Source: Xanthomonas sp. (GTDB lineage Bacteria > Pseudomonadota > Gammaproteobacteria > Xanthomonadales > Xanthomonadaceae). Taken from it: a stretch of 64,000 nt of DNA. Below the pieces are notes generated by a model. The model had not been told where the DNA came from, did no database searches, and worked only from the letters and a program-made list of their open reading frames with translations. The stretch lies in the NCBI GenBank assembly GCA_018262705.1, contig JADFDQ010000004.1:150838-214837 (forward strand), in the 5' to 3' direction. How positions within the stretch are numbered: position 1 is the first letter of the stretch; every line of letters begins with the position of its first letter. Positions 49,304-57,917 of the stretch are shown piece by piece. A program made the position numbers and the translations under genes.

Positions 49304-50437
49304 TCAGCGGTAGCGGCGCAGATAGCGCGCTTCGAAGGCCGCCTTGGCCCAGTGCGCGAAGATCGTCGGGCGCATGGCGCGCACCTTGTTTTCGCTGCGC
49401 GAGACCAGCAGGCCGGCATCCAGCGAGTCGATGATGCACATCAGTTCGGCCTTGAAAGTCTTGTCCACCGGCTCACCCGCCAACGCGTGCAGCAGATTTC
49501 TGGCGGCAACCTCCGCCTGCAGATCGGCCTGATGCGCCTGTTTTGGCATCCATTCCGGCCCCGGCAGGCTGGCGCCGTCACCGGCAGCAAAGGTGCAGGA
49601 AAAACCCGGTACGCGGCACTGCGCGTCGGCCTGCAGCAACCCGCCCGGCGAACGTGGCAGCGGGGTGGCATCCAGCCACGCGGGGCCGGTCAGACCTGGC
49701 ATGAACAGGGTCAGATGGCTTTCGATCCGGGTGCGCTCCAGCTGCACCGCGTCCGGCTCGATCCGCTGCACCTTTTCGCCGAGCACGGTCTCGATACCGC
49801 GTTTTTTCATTTCACCGAGAATAATTTCGACCGCGCGTTCGCCAAGCCGCTGGCCCGGCTTCTGCGAACGGCTGAAGAACACCAGACGGAAGCGCTCGCG
49901 CCGCTTCTGCCGCCGCAGCAGGGTGTCGAGGCCGAACACGTATTCGAACACCGGCCCGCCGCGCATGGCGATCTGTTCGTTCGGGTTGGTACCGAACCCG
50001 AAGCACAGGGTGCCGCCGTCGAGCGTCGCCAGACGGTCGCGAATCGCCTCGCCCGCGGCGATGCCTTCACAGGGAATGACGGCGTGCTCGATGCCGGACA
50101 GCTTGCGGATGAAACGCGCGCCGCTGGCGATGATCAGGCCGTCGTTTTCGACATCGCCAGCATCGGTGCGCAGCACGCGCCCGTCGTCCGCCAGTCCGGT
50201 GGCACTGGCTTGATGGAATCGCACGCCGGTCCGTTTCAGAAAATTGTCGAGCGGCACGATCAGATCCTGCCCGCGGCGCTTGCCGGAGGGAATCCAGATC
50301 GTGCCCGGCAGGTAGTGCAGTTCCGGCTTCGGCGAAACCAGGGTCAGCTCGACGTCGCGGGAATGCCGGCGCAGCGTGCGCAGCGCCGTCAATCCGGCAA
50401 AGCCGGCGCCCACCACGGTGATGCGATCGGCGGCCAT
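49304..50437 (-). CDS. Sulfide:quinone oxidoreductase-like flavoprotein
   Basis: A 377-residue FAD-dependent pyridine nucleotide-disulfide oxidoreductase fold protein: '[15 protein letters not shown]' (FAD), '[15 protein letters not shown]' near the isoalloxazine, and '[18 protein letters not shown]' (second FAD motif). Three cysteines, C123, C145 and C334 ('[11 protein letters not shown]'), sit where SQR-family enzymes keep their redox cysteines, suggesting a sulfur substrate. It is the last gene of the sulfur/RND operon, 10 bp after the DUF442 gene with AGGAGG. It is a divergent paralogue of the SQR at 56098-57387; it could be a flavocytochrome c-type sulfide dehydrogenase subunit or an unrelated NADH dehydrogenase-like protein. 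Confidence 0.75.
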   Translation of the reverse strand: MAADRITVVGAGFAGLTALRTLRRHSRDVELTLVSPKPELHYLPGTIWIPSGKRRGQDLIVPLDNFLKRTGVRFHQASATGLADDGRVLRTDAGDVENDGLIIASGARFIRKLSGIEHAVIPCEGIAAGEAIRDRLATLDGGTLCFGFGTNPNEQIAMRGGPVFEYVFGLDTLLRRQKRRERFRLVFFSRSQKPGQRLGERAVEIILGEMKKRGIETVLGEKVQRIEPDAVQLERTRIESHLTLFMPGLTGPAWLDATPLPRSPGGLLQADAQCRVPGFSCTFAAGDGASLPGPEWMPKQAHQADLQAEVAARNLLHALAGEPVDKTFKAELMCIIDSLDAGLLVSRSENKVRAMRPTIFAHWAKAAFEARYLRRYR

Positions 50438-50447
50438 TGCACGCCTC

Positions 50448-51002
50448 CTAGGGCGAAATGACCAATGCCTGTTTGAGCGTGGGTTCCAGCGCGGTGACAC
50501 CGGCCTTGCGTCCCAGTTCCAGCGCCGCCTGCGGCGTCACGCCGTCGAAATCGGCCTGTTCCAACGCCAGCAGCGCACCGGCGCGATTGCCCGTCGCGCA
50601 ATGCACCAGCACCCCACCGCCGTGAGCCGGAGCCAACGCTGCGTGCAGCAGGCGCGCGTTGTCGGGGTTGATGCCGGCGGCATGGGCGACCGGGATGTCG
50701 AGATAGCGCATTCCGGCCGCACGCACTTCCGCCCCTTCGTCGCGGCCGGCTTCCTCTGCCGGCGGACGCAGATTGATGACGGTGCGAATGCCGAGCGCGC
50801 GGATCGCCGCCCAATCCGTCGGCGCCGGCTGGCCGGCGGTGTACAGCCCCGGCAGCGGCTGCATCAACTTGACCTCGGACGCTGGCGCAGTCGCAGTGGA
50901 CGCTGCCGCAGTGGACGCCGGCGCAGTGGACGCAGGCGCATGCGCGCAGCCGGCGGCGAGCAAGGACAGCAGCAGTGAAGCAGCGATTGCGATCTTGTTC
51001 AC
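50448..51002 (-). CDS. DUF442 phosphatase-like lipoprotein
   Basis: A 184-residue lipoprotein (GTG start 51002 with GGAGG; lipobox 'LAAGC', C19). A short Ala/Ser/Thr/Pro repeat linker follows, then a DUF442/dual-specificity-phosphatase fold (about 45-175) with active-site loop 'HCATGNR' (C135, R140). Proteins of this domain occur in the Blh hydrolases of BigR regulons, where the domain often accompanies sulfur metabolism genes. Substrate is unknown; attachment to the membrane is unusual for the family. It sits between OsmC and the SQR-like gene. Confidence 0.78.
   Translation of the reverse strand: MNKIAIAASLLLSLLAAGCAHAPASTAPASTAAASTATAPASEVKLMQPLPGLYTAGQPAPTDWAAIRALGIRTVINLRPPAEEAGRDEGAEVRAAGMRYLDIPVAHAAGINPDNARLLHAALAPAHGGGVLVHCATGNRAGALLALEQADFDGVTPQAALELGRKAGVTALEPTLKQALVISP
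50893..50937 (-). repeat. 15-bp tandem repeat, three units
   Basis: Units GCAGTGGACGCNGNC at 50893, 50908 and 50923, encoding a repeated five-residue Ala-Ser-Thr-Ala-Pro-like linker after the lipobox. Confidence 0.75.
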
Positions 51003-51028
51003 GCAAACCTCCAATCAAAATTCGGCGC

Positions 51029-51496
51029 TCAACCGTCCGCGCCCGTGCGATGCGCCACGCCGTCGCTATCGACGACCTCCACATCGACATGGATGCCTTC
51101 GCGCACGCTCTGGGTGACGGTGCAGAACTGCTCGAACTGCGCCAGCACGCGGTCAAAACGTTCGATGCCGGCGGCCGGTTCGGCGAGGCGGATCGTCACC
51201 TTGGCGCGCGCGATGCGCAGCCGGCCCTGGCCGTTGCGCTCGGCGGATGCGCTGATCTCGGCGCGGATCGGCGCCGGCGTGTTCTTGAACTTGCGCAGCG
51301 CGAACAGCAGGCTGGCCGACAGGCAGTTGGCAATGCTGGCCAGCAGCAGCTCGCTCGGATTCGGGCCAGAGCCTTCGCCCAGCGGCGCCGGCTCGTCGCT
51401 GTGGATCGGCGCAAACGACGCCTCGTCGAAGCTGATCTTGAACGCGTAGGGCCCCTGTTGTTCCAGCACCACGCGCAGCGGACGTTCATCACTCAT
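51029..51496 (-). CDS. OsmC-family peroxiredoxin-like protein
   Basis: A 155-residue soluble protein of the OsmC/Ohr fold. The two reactive cysteines are present: C58 in 'ANCLSASLL' and C125 in 'FCTVTQSV', both with the surrounding residues expected for thiol-dependent peroxidases. In a sulfide operon it could reduce persulfides or organic hydroperoxides. The start overlaps the RND permease stop by 4 bp, so it is the fifth gene of the operon. It is not an Ohr: the Ohr-specific Arg/Glu pattern is not evident. Confidence 0.83.
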   Translation of the reverse strand: MSDERPLRVVLEQQGPYAFKISFDEASFAPIHSDEPAPLGEGSGPNPSELLLASIANCLSASLLFALRKFKNTPAPIRAEISASAERNGQGRLRIARAKVTIRLAEPAAGIERFDRVLAQFEQFCTVTQSVREGIHVDVEVVDSDGVAHRTGADG

Positions 51497-54400
51497 GCCT
51501 TTGCCTCCCCACCGTGCTTCGTGCGGCCCAACAACGTCACGTACAGCAATGGAATCACGACCAGCGTTAGGACGGTGCTCACCAGAATGCCGAAGATCAG
51601 CGAAATGGCCAGCCCGTTGAAGATCGGATCGTCGAGAATGAAGAATGCGCCCAGCATCGCCGCCACGCCAGTGAGGACGATGGGCTTGGCGCGCACCGCG
51701 CAGGCGTCGATCACCGCATCCACCAACGGCACGCCGCGTGCGGTTTCCTGCTGGATGAAATCGACCAGCAAGATCGAGTTGCGCACGATAATCCCGGCCA
51801 GCGCGATCATGCCAATCATGCTGGTGGCGGTGAACTGCTTACCCAGCAGCGCGTGACCGGGCATCACCCCAATCACCGTCAGCGGGATCGGCGCCATGAT
51901 CACCAGCGGCACCAGATAACTGCGGAACTGCGCCACCACCAGCAGGTAGATCAACACCATGCCGGCGGCATAGGCAATGCCCATGTCGCGGAAGGTCTCA
52001 AAGGTGATCTGCCATTCGCCGTCCCACTTCACGGCAAACCCGCTGGTATCGGCAGGCTGGGTGATGAACGTTTGCGCCAGCGTTTGTCCCGCCACGCGGG
52101 CGTGATCCAGCTGACCGACGATGTCGAACATGCCGTACAGCGGGCTGTCGAGTTTGCCGGCTTCATCGGCCATCACATACACCACCGGCAGGCCATCCTT
52201 GTGATGAATCGCGCCATCCCACGTGGCTTGCTGCACGCGCACCAACTCGGACAACGGCAGCAATTGCCCTTGCTGCGCACGCACCTTCAGTGCAAGCACA
52301 CCCGCCAGCGCTGCCTGATCTTGCGCCGGCAACCGTAGCCGCACCGGGCGCGGATATTTCGATGCGCCATCGTGGATGTAAGTCGCATCCAGCCCGGCTA
52401 CGCCCATCGCGATGGCATCGGCAATCGCCGCCTGCGACACGCCCAAGCGCGCGGCGCGTTCACGATCGATCACGATGTGCTCACGCGGCGCATTCGTCTC
52501 CACGCTGGTGTCGATATCCACAATGCCGGGAGTGCGCGCGAAATGCTGCTGTTGCAGCGCCAACGCCACTTTGCGCTGACCGGCGTAATCCGGCCCGTAC
52601 ACCTCGGCCACCAACGGCGACAGCACCGGTGGGCCGGGCGGCACTTCCACCACTTTTACCGAGGCACCGTAGTGCGCGCCGATCTTTGCCAACATTGGCC
52701 GCATCGCCAGCGCGATCTCGTGACTCTGGCGGTCGCGCTGGTGCTTGTCGACCAGATTCACCTGCAGGTCGCCGACATTGCTGCCGCGGCGCAGGAAATA
52801 TTGACGCACCAAGCCGTTGAAGTTGATCGGTGCGGCGGTGCCGGCGTAGGCCTGATAGTTCAGCACTTCCGGCACGCTGTCGATGTTGGCGGCCAGCTCC
52901 GCCAGCAGCGCATTGGTCTGCTCCAGCGTACTGCCTTCGGGCATGTCGACAATCACCTGCACTTCGGATTTGTTATCCAGCGGCAGCATCTTCAGCACGA
53001 CTAGTTTGAACACCGCCAGCGACGCCGACAGCAGCACGAGGACGACCATCCCGCCGAACAGCAGCCCACGCCGGCGCCCGGCCCGCTCGCCGCGCAGGAA
53101 CGGCGACATCACCCGTTCGAACAGGCGGTGCAGCCAGCCGGCCTGCTTTTCGTCGCGCGCCTCTCTTTTTTCGTCTTGTCCGTCTTCGCCATGGTCGTGG
53201 CGCCCAAGCAGCTTGAGCGACAGCCACGGCGTCACGGTCAGCGCGATCGCCAACGACAGCAGCATGCCGACCGACGCGTTGATCGGGATCGGGCGCATGT
53301 ACGGGCCCATCAACCCGGACACGAACGCCATCGGCATCAGCGCGGCGATCACGGTGAAGGTCGCAAGGATGGTCGGCCCGCCGACTTCGTCCACCGCCGG
53401 CGGAATGGCTTCCAGCAGCGACTTGCCGCCACGCGCCATGTGCCGGTGGATGTTTTCGACCACCACGATGGCATCGTCGACAAGGATGCCGATCGAGAAG
53501 ATCAGCGCGAACAGCGACACCCGGTTGAGCGTGAAGCCCAGCATCTTCGAGGCAAACAGGGTGATGGCCAGCGTCAACACCACCGCGCTGCCCACCACGA
53601 TCGCTTCGCGCCAGCCCAGCGCGAACAGCACCAGCAGCACCACGCTGAAGGTGGCAAAGATCAGCTTCTGGATCAGCTTCTGCGCCTTGTCGGACGCGGT
53701 GGCGCCGTAGTCGCGGGTCACGCTGACGTGCACGCCCTGCGGAATGAGTTCTCCCTTGAGCTGGGCGATGCGGCGGGACACGGCGGCGGTAATGTCGGAC
53801 GCGTTGCTGCCGGGTTTTTTCGCAATCGCAATCGTCACCGCCGGTGCGACGCCGGCGGCAGGACCGGCGCGACCGGCCGGCGCGCCGTACCAGACGTAGC
53901 GACTGGGCAGATCGCCGCGCGGAGCGACGTTGGCCACATCCGACAGCAGCAGCGGCTTGCCGTCACGGCTGCCGATGACCAGACCGGCGACGTCGTCGGC
54001 GCTGGCCAGATAGCTTCCGGCGGTCACCGGGATCGCGCGCCCGCTGGCGTCCACCCGTTCGCCCGGTTGGCGCACGAGGTTGGCGGCCTGCAGCGCCTGC
54101 GCCAGGTCGTTTGCACCCAGCCCGTAGGCGGACAGTTTCGCCGCGTCCAGCGTCACCGACACGGTCCGATCCGGCGCGCCGATGGTGTAGATGTCGCGGG
54201 TTCCGGGAATGCGCTTGAGATCGGCCTCCAGCGTGTGCGCCACTTCCGCGAGCGCGCTGGCATCGGTGTTCGGATCGTCGCTCCACAGGGTCAGCGCCAT
54301 CACCGGCACGTCGTCAATGCCTTTGGGCTTGACGATGGGCTGGCCGACGCCGGCATGCGGCGGAATGAAATCCGCGTTCGAGAACACCTGGTTGTACAGG

Positions 54401-54747
54401 CGCACCAGCGCCGGCTGACGCGCGACGCCGACTTCGAATTCGACGGTCAATATCGCCATGCCGGGTCGACTGATCGAATAGACGTGCTTGACGCCTTCGA
54501 TCTCGGCCAGTGTCTGTTCCAGCGGCGTGGCCACCCACTGTTCGACGTCGCGGCTGCTGGCGCCGTCGAACGGCACGATGACGTTGGCCATAGTGACGTC
54601 GATCTGCGGCTCTTCTTCGCGCGGGGTGATGGCCACCGCCAGCAGGCCCAGCAGCAGGCCCATGATCGCCAGGATTGGAGTCAGCGGATTGCGCTGGAAC
54701 GCCGCCGCCAATCGACCGGAAATACCGAGGCGCGGTGCGTCAGTCAC
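51493..54747 (-). CDS. RND efflux permease in the sulfur cluster
   Basis: A 1084-residue inner-membrane RND pump. A soluble N-terminus (about 1-20) precedes helix 1; then 'ITPREEEPQIDV', the large periplasmic loop, helices 2-6 around 350-500 with the proton pair 'SIGILVDDAIVVVENI' and 'PMAFVSGLMGPYMRPI', a long charged cytoplasmic loop (about 555-590), second periplasmic loop and last helices from about 925. A GTG start at 54747 has GGAGG 6 nt upstream. It overlaps the adaptor by 8 bp and OsmC by 4 bp. There is no TolC partner in the operon. Its placement beside SQR and OsmC suggests a sulfur- or thiol-linked substrate rather than antibiotics. Confidence 0.88.
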   Translation of the reverse strand: MTDAPRLGISGRLAAAFQRNPLTPILAIMGLLLGLLAVAITPREEEPQIDVTMANVIVPFDGASSRDVEQWVATPLEQTLAEIEGVKHVYSISRPGMAILTVEFEVGVARQPALVRLYNQVFSNADFIPPHAGVGQPIVKPKGIDDVPVMALTLWSDDPNTDASALAEVAHTLEADLKRIPGTRDIYTIGAPDRTVSVTLDAAKLSAYGLGANDLAQALQAANLVRQPGERVDASGRAIPVTAGSYLASADDVAGLVIGSRDGKPLLLSDVANVAPRGDLPSRYVWYGAPAGRAGPAAGVAPAVTIAIAKKPGSNASDITAAVSRRIAQLKGELIPQGVHVSVTRDYGATASDKAQKLIQKLIFATFSVVLLVLFALGWREAIVVGSAVVLTLAITLFASKMLGFTLNRVSLFALIFSIGILVDDAIVVVENIHRHMARGGKSLLEAIPPAVDEVGGPTILATFTVIAALMPMAFVSGLMGPYMRPIPINASVGMLLSLAIALTVTPWLSLKLLGRHDHGEDGQDEKREARDEKQAGWLHRLFERVMSPFLRGERAGRRRGLLFGGMVVLVLLSASLAVFKLVVLKMLPLDNKSEVQVIVDMPEGSTLEQTNALLAELAANIDSVPEVLNYQAYAGTAAPINFNGLVRQYFLRRGSNVGDLQVNLVDKHQRDRQSHEIALAMRPMLAKIGAHYGASVKVVEVPPGPPVLSPLVAEVYGPDYAGQRKVALALQQQHFARTPGIVDIDTSVETNAPREHIVIDRERAARLGVSQAAIADAIAMGVAGLDATYIHDGASKYPRPVRLRLPAQDQAALAGVLALKVRAQQGQLLPLSELVRVQQATWDGAIHHKDGLPVVYVMADEAGKLDSPLYGMFDIVGQLDHARVAGQTLAQTFITQPADTSGFAVKWDGEWQITFETFRDMGIAYAAGMVLIYLLVVAQFRSYLVPLVIMAPIPLTVIGVMPGHALLGKQFTATSMIGMIALAGIIVRNSILLVDFIQQETARGVPLVDAVIDACAVRAKPIVLTGVAAMLGAFFILDDPIFNGLAISLIFGILVSTVLTLVVIPLLYVTLLGRTKHGGEAKA

Positions 54748-55843
54748 GACCGCCCTCCGCCGCACGCCGCTGGGCCGCGATCGCTTCGGTCGCCGCCACC
54801 GGGTCGCGCACCACCACATCGCCACGCTTCAGGCCGGCGATGACGTCCACGCTGTCACCGTCGCGATCGCCAAGACGCAGCTGGCGCAGCAGCAAGCGCC
54901 CGTCTTGCACCACGTACACGCCGGTCAGTTCGCCGCGCTGGGCGACGCTGGCGAAAGGAATGCGCAGGGCGACCGGCGACGTCCCATCGTTGCTGCCATC
55001 ACTGGCGGTATCGGCGGCAAACATCACTTTGGCGGTGGTGCCTGGCGCCGGCTGTGGATCCAGCACCGGCAGCAGCACCCGCACGTTGACGCTGTGGCTG
55101 GCGGCATCGGCGGCCGGAAACACGACCACTTCCGCCGGGACAACCCTCCGCCCGTCCGCCAGCCGAACCTGCGCCTGCGAGTCCTTGCGGATCGCCTCGG
55201 CGCGGGTTTGCGGCACCGCCACTTCGATCCGCAGCGCATCCGGCGCATACAGACTCAACAGCGGCATGCCCGGCGCCACCGTTTCTCCCGGCTCGACGTC
55301 ACGCCGCGCCAGCACGCCGTCGAACGGTGCCCGCACCACGGTGTAGGCGGATTGCTGCGACGCTTGCGCGAGGTTGGCGGCGGCGGCATTGCGCGCGGCA
55401 ACCGCCGAATCGCGGGCGGAACGCGCCGAATCGATCTGCGCCTTCGAGACGAACTGCCCATCGGCCAGTGCGGCGTAACGGCGGTAGTTTTGCTCGGCCT
55501 CCGCCGCGGTCGCCTGCGCCGCCGCCAGTTGCGCGCGAGCGGCGTTTGCGCCGGCATCCTGTTCGACCGCGGTGATGCGCAGCAACACCTGCCCCGCCCG
55601 TACCCGGTCGTTGACGTCCACCGCGACCTCGCTGATCCGCCCGCTGGTCTGCGCGGCCAGGTCGGCGCGGCGAACGGCCTCGATCACGCCGTCCCAGCCG
55701 CGACCCGGCAAGGCATTGTCGGCCCTTGCCACCGTGAAGGTGGACAGATTGCCGGGCAGTGTCGGCGCAGCGGCCGGGGGCGTGCCGCCACAGGCGGCCA
55801 GCGCCAGCAGCGCGGCCAATGTCAGCGGACGCAACAGATGCAT
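54740..55843 (-). CDS. RND efflux adaptor lipoprotein in the sulfur cluster
   Basis: A 367-residue membrane fusion protein with a lipoprotein signal (lipobox 'LAAC', Cys about 18). Lipoyl halves ('TSGRISEVAVDVNDRVRAGQVLL' and 'VRAPFDGVLARRDVEPGETV') bracket an Ala-rich alpha-hairpin (about 92-170). It is paired with the permease whose start overlaps its stop by 8 bp, and it follows the DUF2892 gene by 10 bp. Family length is normal. Confidence 0.87.
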   Translation of the reverse strand: MHLLRPLTLAALLALAACGGTPPAAAPTLPGNLSTFTVARADNALPGRGWDGVIEAVRRADLAAQTSGRISEVAVDVNDRVRAGQVLLRITAVEQDAGANAARAQLAAAQATAAEAEQNYRRYAALADGQFVSKAQIDSARSARDSAVAARNAAAANLAQASQQSAYTVVRAPFDGVLARRDVEPGETVAPGMPLLSLYAPDALRIEVAVPQTRAEAIRKDSQAQVRLADGRRVVPAEVVVFPAADAASHSVNVRVLLPVLDPQPAPGTTAKVMFAADTASDGSNDGTSPVALRIPFASVAQRGELTGVYVVQDGRLLLRQLRLGDRDGDSVDVIAGLKRGDVVVRDPVAATEAIAAQRRAAEGGRD

Positions 55844-55853
55844 CGCGTTGTCC

Positions 55854-56066
55854 TCAGCACTTGCTGCACGAAGCGCTATCGCGCCCGATGCCGAGTTTCT
55901 TCATCGCCTTCGCCGCCGGACAGAAGCCGGTGAACGAGGACTGGATCAGATTGAAGCCGATGAACGCGGTCAACCACACGAAGTAGTGGCTGACGTACCA
56001 GGTCAGCGCCAGGCTGATCAAAACCATCATGCCGGCAAAGGCACGCACCGCATTGTCGAGGGTCAT
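55854..56066 (-). CDS. DUF2892 membrane protein (YgaP transmembrane type)
   Basis: A 70-residue protein equal to the two-helix membrane domain of the rhodanese YgaP: 'DNAVRAFAGMMVLISL' helix 1 and 'LTAFIGFNLIQSSFTGFCPAAKAM' helix 2. The C-terminus ends 'SCSKC'; the conserved Cys-Pro and the tail cysteines could handle sulfane sulfur. DUF2892 genes are common members of BigR regulons. AAGGAGA precedes the ATG at 56066. It is 31 bp after the SQR gene. Confidence 0.87.
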   Translation of the reverse strand: MTLDNAVRAFAGMMVLISLALTWYVSHYFVWLTAFIGFNLIQSSFTGFCPAAKAMKKLGIGRDSASCSKC

Positions 56067-56097
56067 GGGAATCTCCTTGGTCCATGTTGTGGAAATT

Positions 56098-57387
56098 TCA
56101 GGAAGAGCGCTTCACGTCCTTGATCCGCTCGATGCCGAGCAGGCCGAGGATGTGCTTTTCGTAGATCGGCTCACTGGTGCCGTGCCGCATCTTGTAGAGG
56201 AAATATTTTTCGAAACCGATCTTGGCCAAGTGCACCCACTTGCCGATCTTGGTCCAGGTGACGTTGCGCGGCGGGATTTGCGGAAGCGCCACGAAGGCCG
56301 CGCCGGTATCACCCATGTCGGCCAGACACACCGCATTCCAGGTGCCTTCGAAATCCGGGGTGTCGCCTTTGAGTTCGGCCTGGATGTTCTTGACGATGGT
56401 GGTCACCATCGATTCGATCATGAAGCCTGTTTTGGGCGCGCCGGTCGGCACCGGAGTCGCCTCGACCGGCGGAATCGCCACGCACACGCCGGCCGAAAAG
56501 ATCTTCGGATACTTCGGGCTGCGCTGGTGCTTGTCGACGAGCACGAAGCCGCGCGGATTGCACAGCCCTTCCACCGCAGCCACCGCATCGACGCCCTTGA
56601 ACGCCGGCAGCAGCATCGAGAACTTGAACGGCAACGCATGCGACTGCCCGGGCTGGCCCTTGCCGTCGTGCTCGACCACGCTCATCTCGCCGTCGCGCAC
56701 CTCGGTCACCTTGCTGTTGACCAGCCAGTGGATATGACGCTGGCGCATTTCCGATTCCATCAGGCCTTTGGAATCCCCCACGCCGCCCAAACCCATGTGG
56801 CCGATGTACGGTTCGCTGGATACGAAGGTCATCGGCACCTTGTCGCGCAGCTTGCGTTTGCGCAGATCGGCATCGACGATCATCGCAAATTCGTAGGCGG
56901 GACCGAAGCAGCTGGCGCCCTGCACCGCGCCGATGACCACCGGACCCGGATTCTTCAGGAACTCCTGATAGGCGTCCCAGGCTTCGGCCGCATGCGCCGT
57001 CGTGCACACCGACCGGGTGTAGCCGCCGTTCGGGCCAGCGCCGGGCACTTCGTCGAAGGCGAGCTTGGGTCCGGTGCAGATCAGCAGGTAGTCGTAATCG
57101 ATGCGCTCGCCATTGCCGGTGACCACCGCATTGGCCTGTGCATCAATCCGAGCCGCGCCGCTGCCGTCATAGCGGATGCCGCGTTTGCCGACGTGCTTGG
57201 CGATATCAACGCTGATCTCGTCGCGTTTGCGCCAGCCCACCGCCAGCCACGGATTGGACGGCGTGAAGCCGAAGGTATCGCCGATGCCCACCAGCACGAT
57301 TTCGTGTGCCTTGCCCAGCGTGTCGCGCAGTTCGTACGCCGCGCTCATGCCGCCCAGCCCCGCTCCCATCACCACGATTCTGCCCAT
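56098..57387 (-). CDS. sqr: Sulfide:quinone oxidoreductase
   Basis: Flavoprotein of 429 residues that oxidises sulfide at the membrane and passes electrons to quinone. FAD motifs 'VVMGAGLGGMSAAYEL' (N-terminus) and 'IFSAGVCVAIPPV' are present. The three redox cysteines line up with those of the Acidithiobacillus enzyme: C128 ('RSVCTTAHA'), C160 ('GASCFGPAYEF') and C354 ('NAVCLADMGDTG'). The amphipathic C-terminal membrane anchor ('KWVHLAKIGFEKYFLYKM') is also kept. This gives a confident SQR assignment. It is the first gene of the operon, read from the promoter at 57427-57455 and divergent from the BigR-like regulator. Confidence 0.9.
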   Translation of the reverse strand: MGRIVVMGAGLGGMSAAYELRDTLGKAHEIVLVGIGDTFGFTPSNPWLAVGWRKRDEISVDIAKHVGKRGIRYDGSGAARIDAQANAVVTGNGERIDYDYLLICTGPKLAFDEVPGAGPNGGYTRSVCTTAHAAEAWDAYQEFLKNPGPVVIGAVQGASCFGPAYEFAMIVDADLRKRKLRDKVPMTFVSSEPYIGHMGLGGVGDSKGLMESEMRQRHIHWLVNSKVTEVRDGEMSVVEHDGKGQPGQSHALPFKFSMLLPAFKGVDAVAAVEGLCNPRGFVLVDKHQRSPKYPKIFSAGVCVAIPPVEATPVPTGAPKTGFMIESMVTTIVKNIQAELKGDTPDFEGTWNAVCLADMGDTGAAFVALPQIPPRNVTWTKIGKWVHLAKIGFEKYFLYKMRHGTSEPIYEKHILGLLGIERIKDVKRSS

Positions 57388-57426
57388 TGCGCTTCCCCTT
57401 TCACCATCGTTGCGGTCGATGTTTGT

Positions 57427-57455
57427 AAATTAGCACTTGCTTATATTCGTGTCAA
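57427..57455 (-). promoter_or_regulatory. Promoter of the sulfur/RND operon
   Basis: Perfect -35 TTGACA (complement 57450-57455), 17-bp spacer, -10 TAATTT (complement 57427-57432), about 40 bp upstream of the sqr start. Confidence 0.75.
57429..57444. promoter_or_regulatory. Candidate BigR/ArsR-type operator
   Basis: ATTAGCACTTGCTTAT, an imperfect palindrome (12 of 16 positions symmetric). It covers the -10 and spacer of the sqr promoter, where an ArsR-family repressor would act. The divergent regulator gene lies next to it. An AT-rich -10 for that gene (TAATAT at 57457-57462) is also nearby. Confidence 0.55.
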
Positions 57456-57553
57456 CTAATATTATCCGCTTCGTGAAACATCAAGTCGCCGCCCACCTGC
57501 GCCCAACCGACGCCTCCAACCGCAAGCCGAAGCCGGGCGACGCGGCCATCGCC

Positions 57554-57868
57554 ATGGATCCGGAAGCCATGCGCTCCCACGCTGGCGAAGCCGCGCAGTT
57601 GCTGCGCGCGCTGGCCAACGACAAACGCCTGATGCTGCTGTGCCTGCTGGTCGAAGGGGAGCGCTCGGTGGGCGATCTCAATGACAAAGTGGAACTCAGC
57701 CAGTCAGCGCTGTCGCAGCACCTGGCCGTACTGCGCGCGGACGGACTGGTGGCGACCCGGCGGGAAGCGCAGACGATCTACTACCGTCTTTCCGACGGCC
57801 CGGCCCAGCGCATCATCGAAACCCTGCACGGGATTTACTGCGGCAAAACCGCTGCCTGCAGCCCTTGA
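57554..57868 (+). CDS. ArsR-family persulfide sensor, BigR-like
   Basis: A 104-residue winged-helix repressor (HTH 'SVGDLNDKVELSQSALSQHLAVLRADGLV'). Two cysteines, C30 ('LMLLCLLVEGE') and C96 ('HGIYCGK'), lie 66 residues apart, exactly the separation of the C42-C108 pair that forms the disulfide or tetrasulfide switch of BigR/YgaV. This supports persulfide sensing and derepression of the adjacent sqr operon. The start is uncertain: ATG 57554 gives the family length, while GTG 57473 or 57449 in the same frame would add an N-terminal extension. Confidence 0.85.
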   Translation: MDPEAMRSHAGEAAQLLRALANDKRLMLLCLLVEGERSVGDLNDKVELSQSALSQHLAVLRADGLVATRREAQTIYYRLSDGPAQRIIETLHGIYCGKTAACSP

Positions 57869-57893
57869 TTGCTGGCTCTTGGCTTCTAATCCC

Positions 57894-57914
57894 TGTCCCC
57901 TGTCCCCTGTCCCC
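57894..57914. repeat. Heptanucleotide repeat, three copies
   Basis: Three perfect copies of TGTCCCC between the convergent regulator and recG stops, flanked by CCC. It is the reverse complement of the GGGGACA array at the end of the window. Confidence 0.85.
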
Positions 57915-57917
57915 TGC

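Noticed and set aside
53128..54843. 571-residue open frame on the plus strand
   Set aside because: Antisense to the sulfur-cluster RND permease; no start signal or motif.
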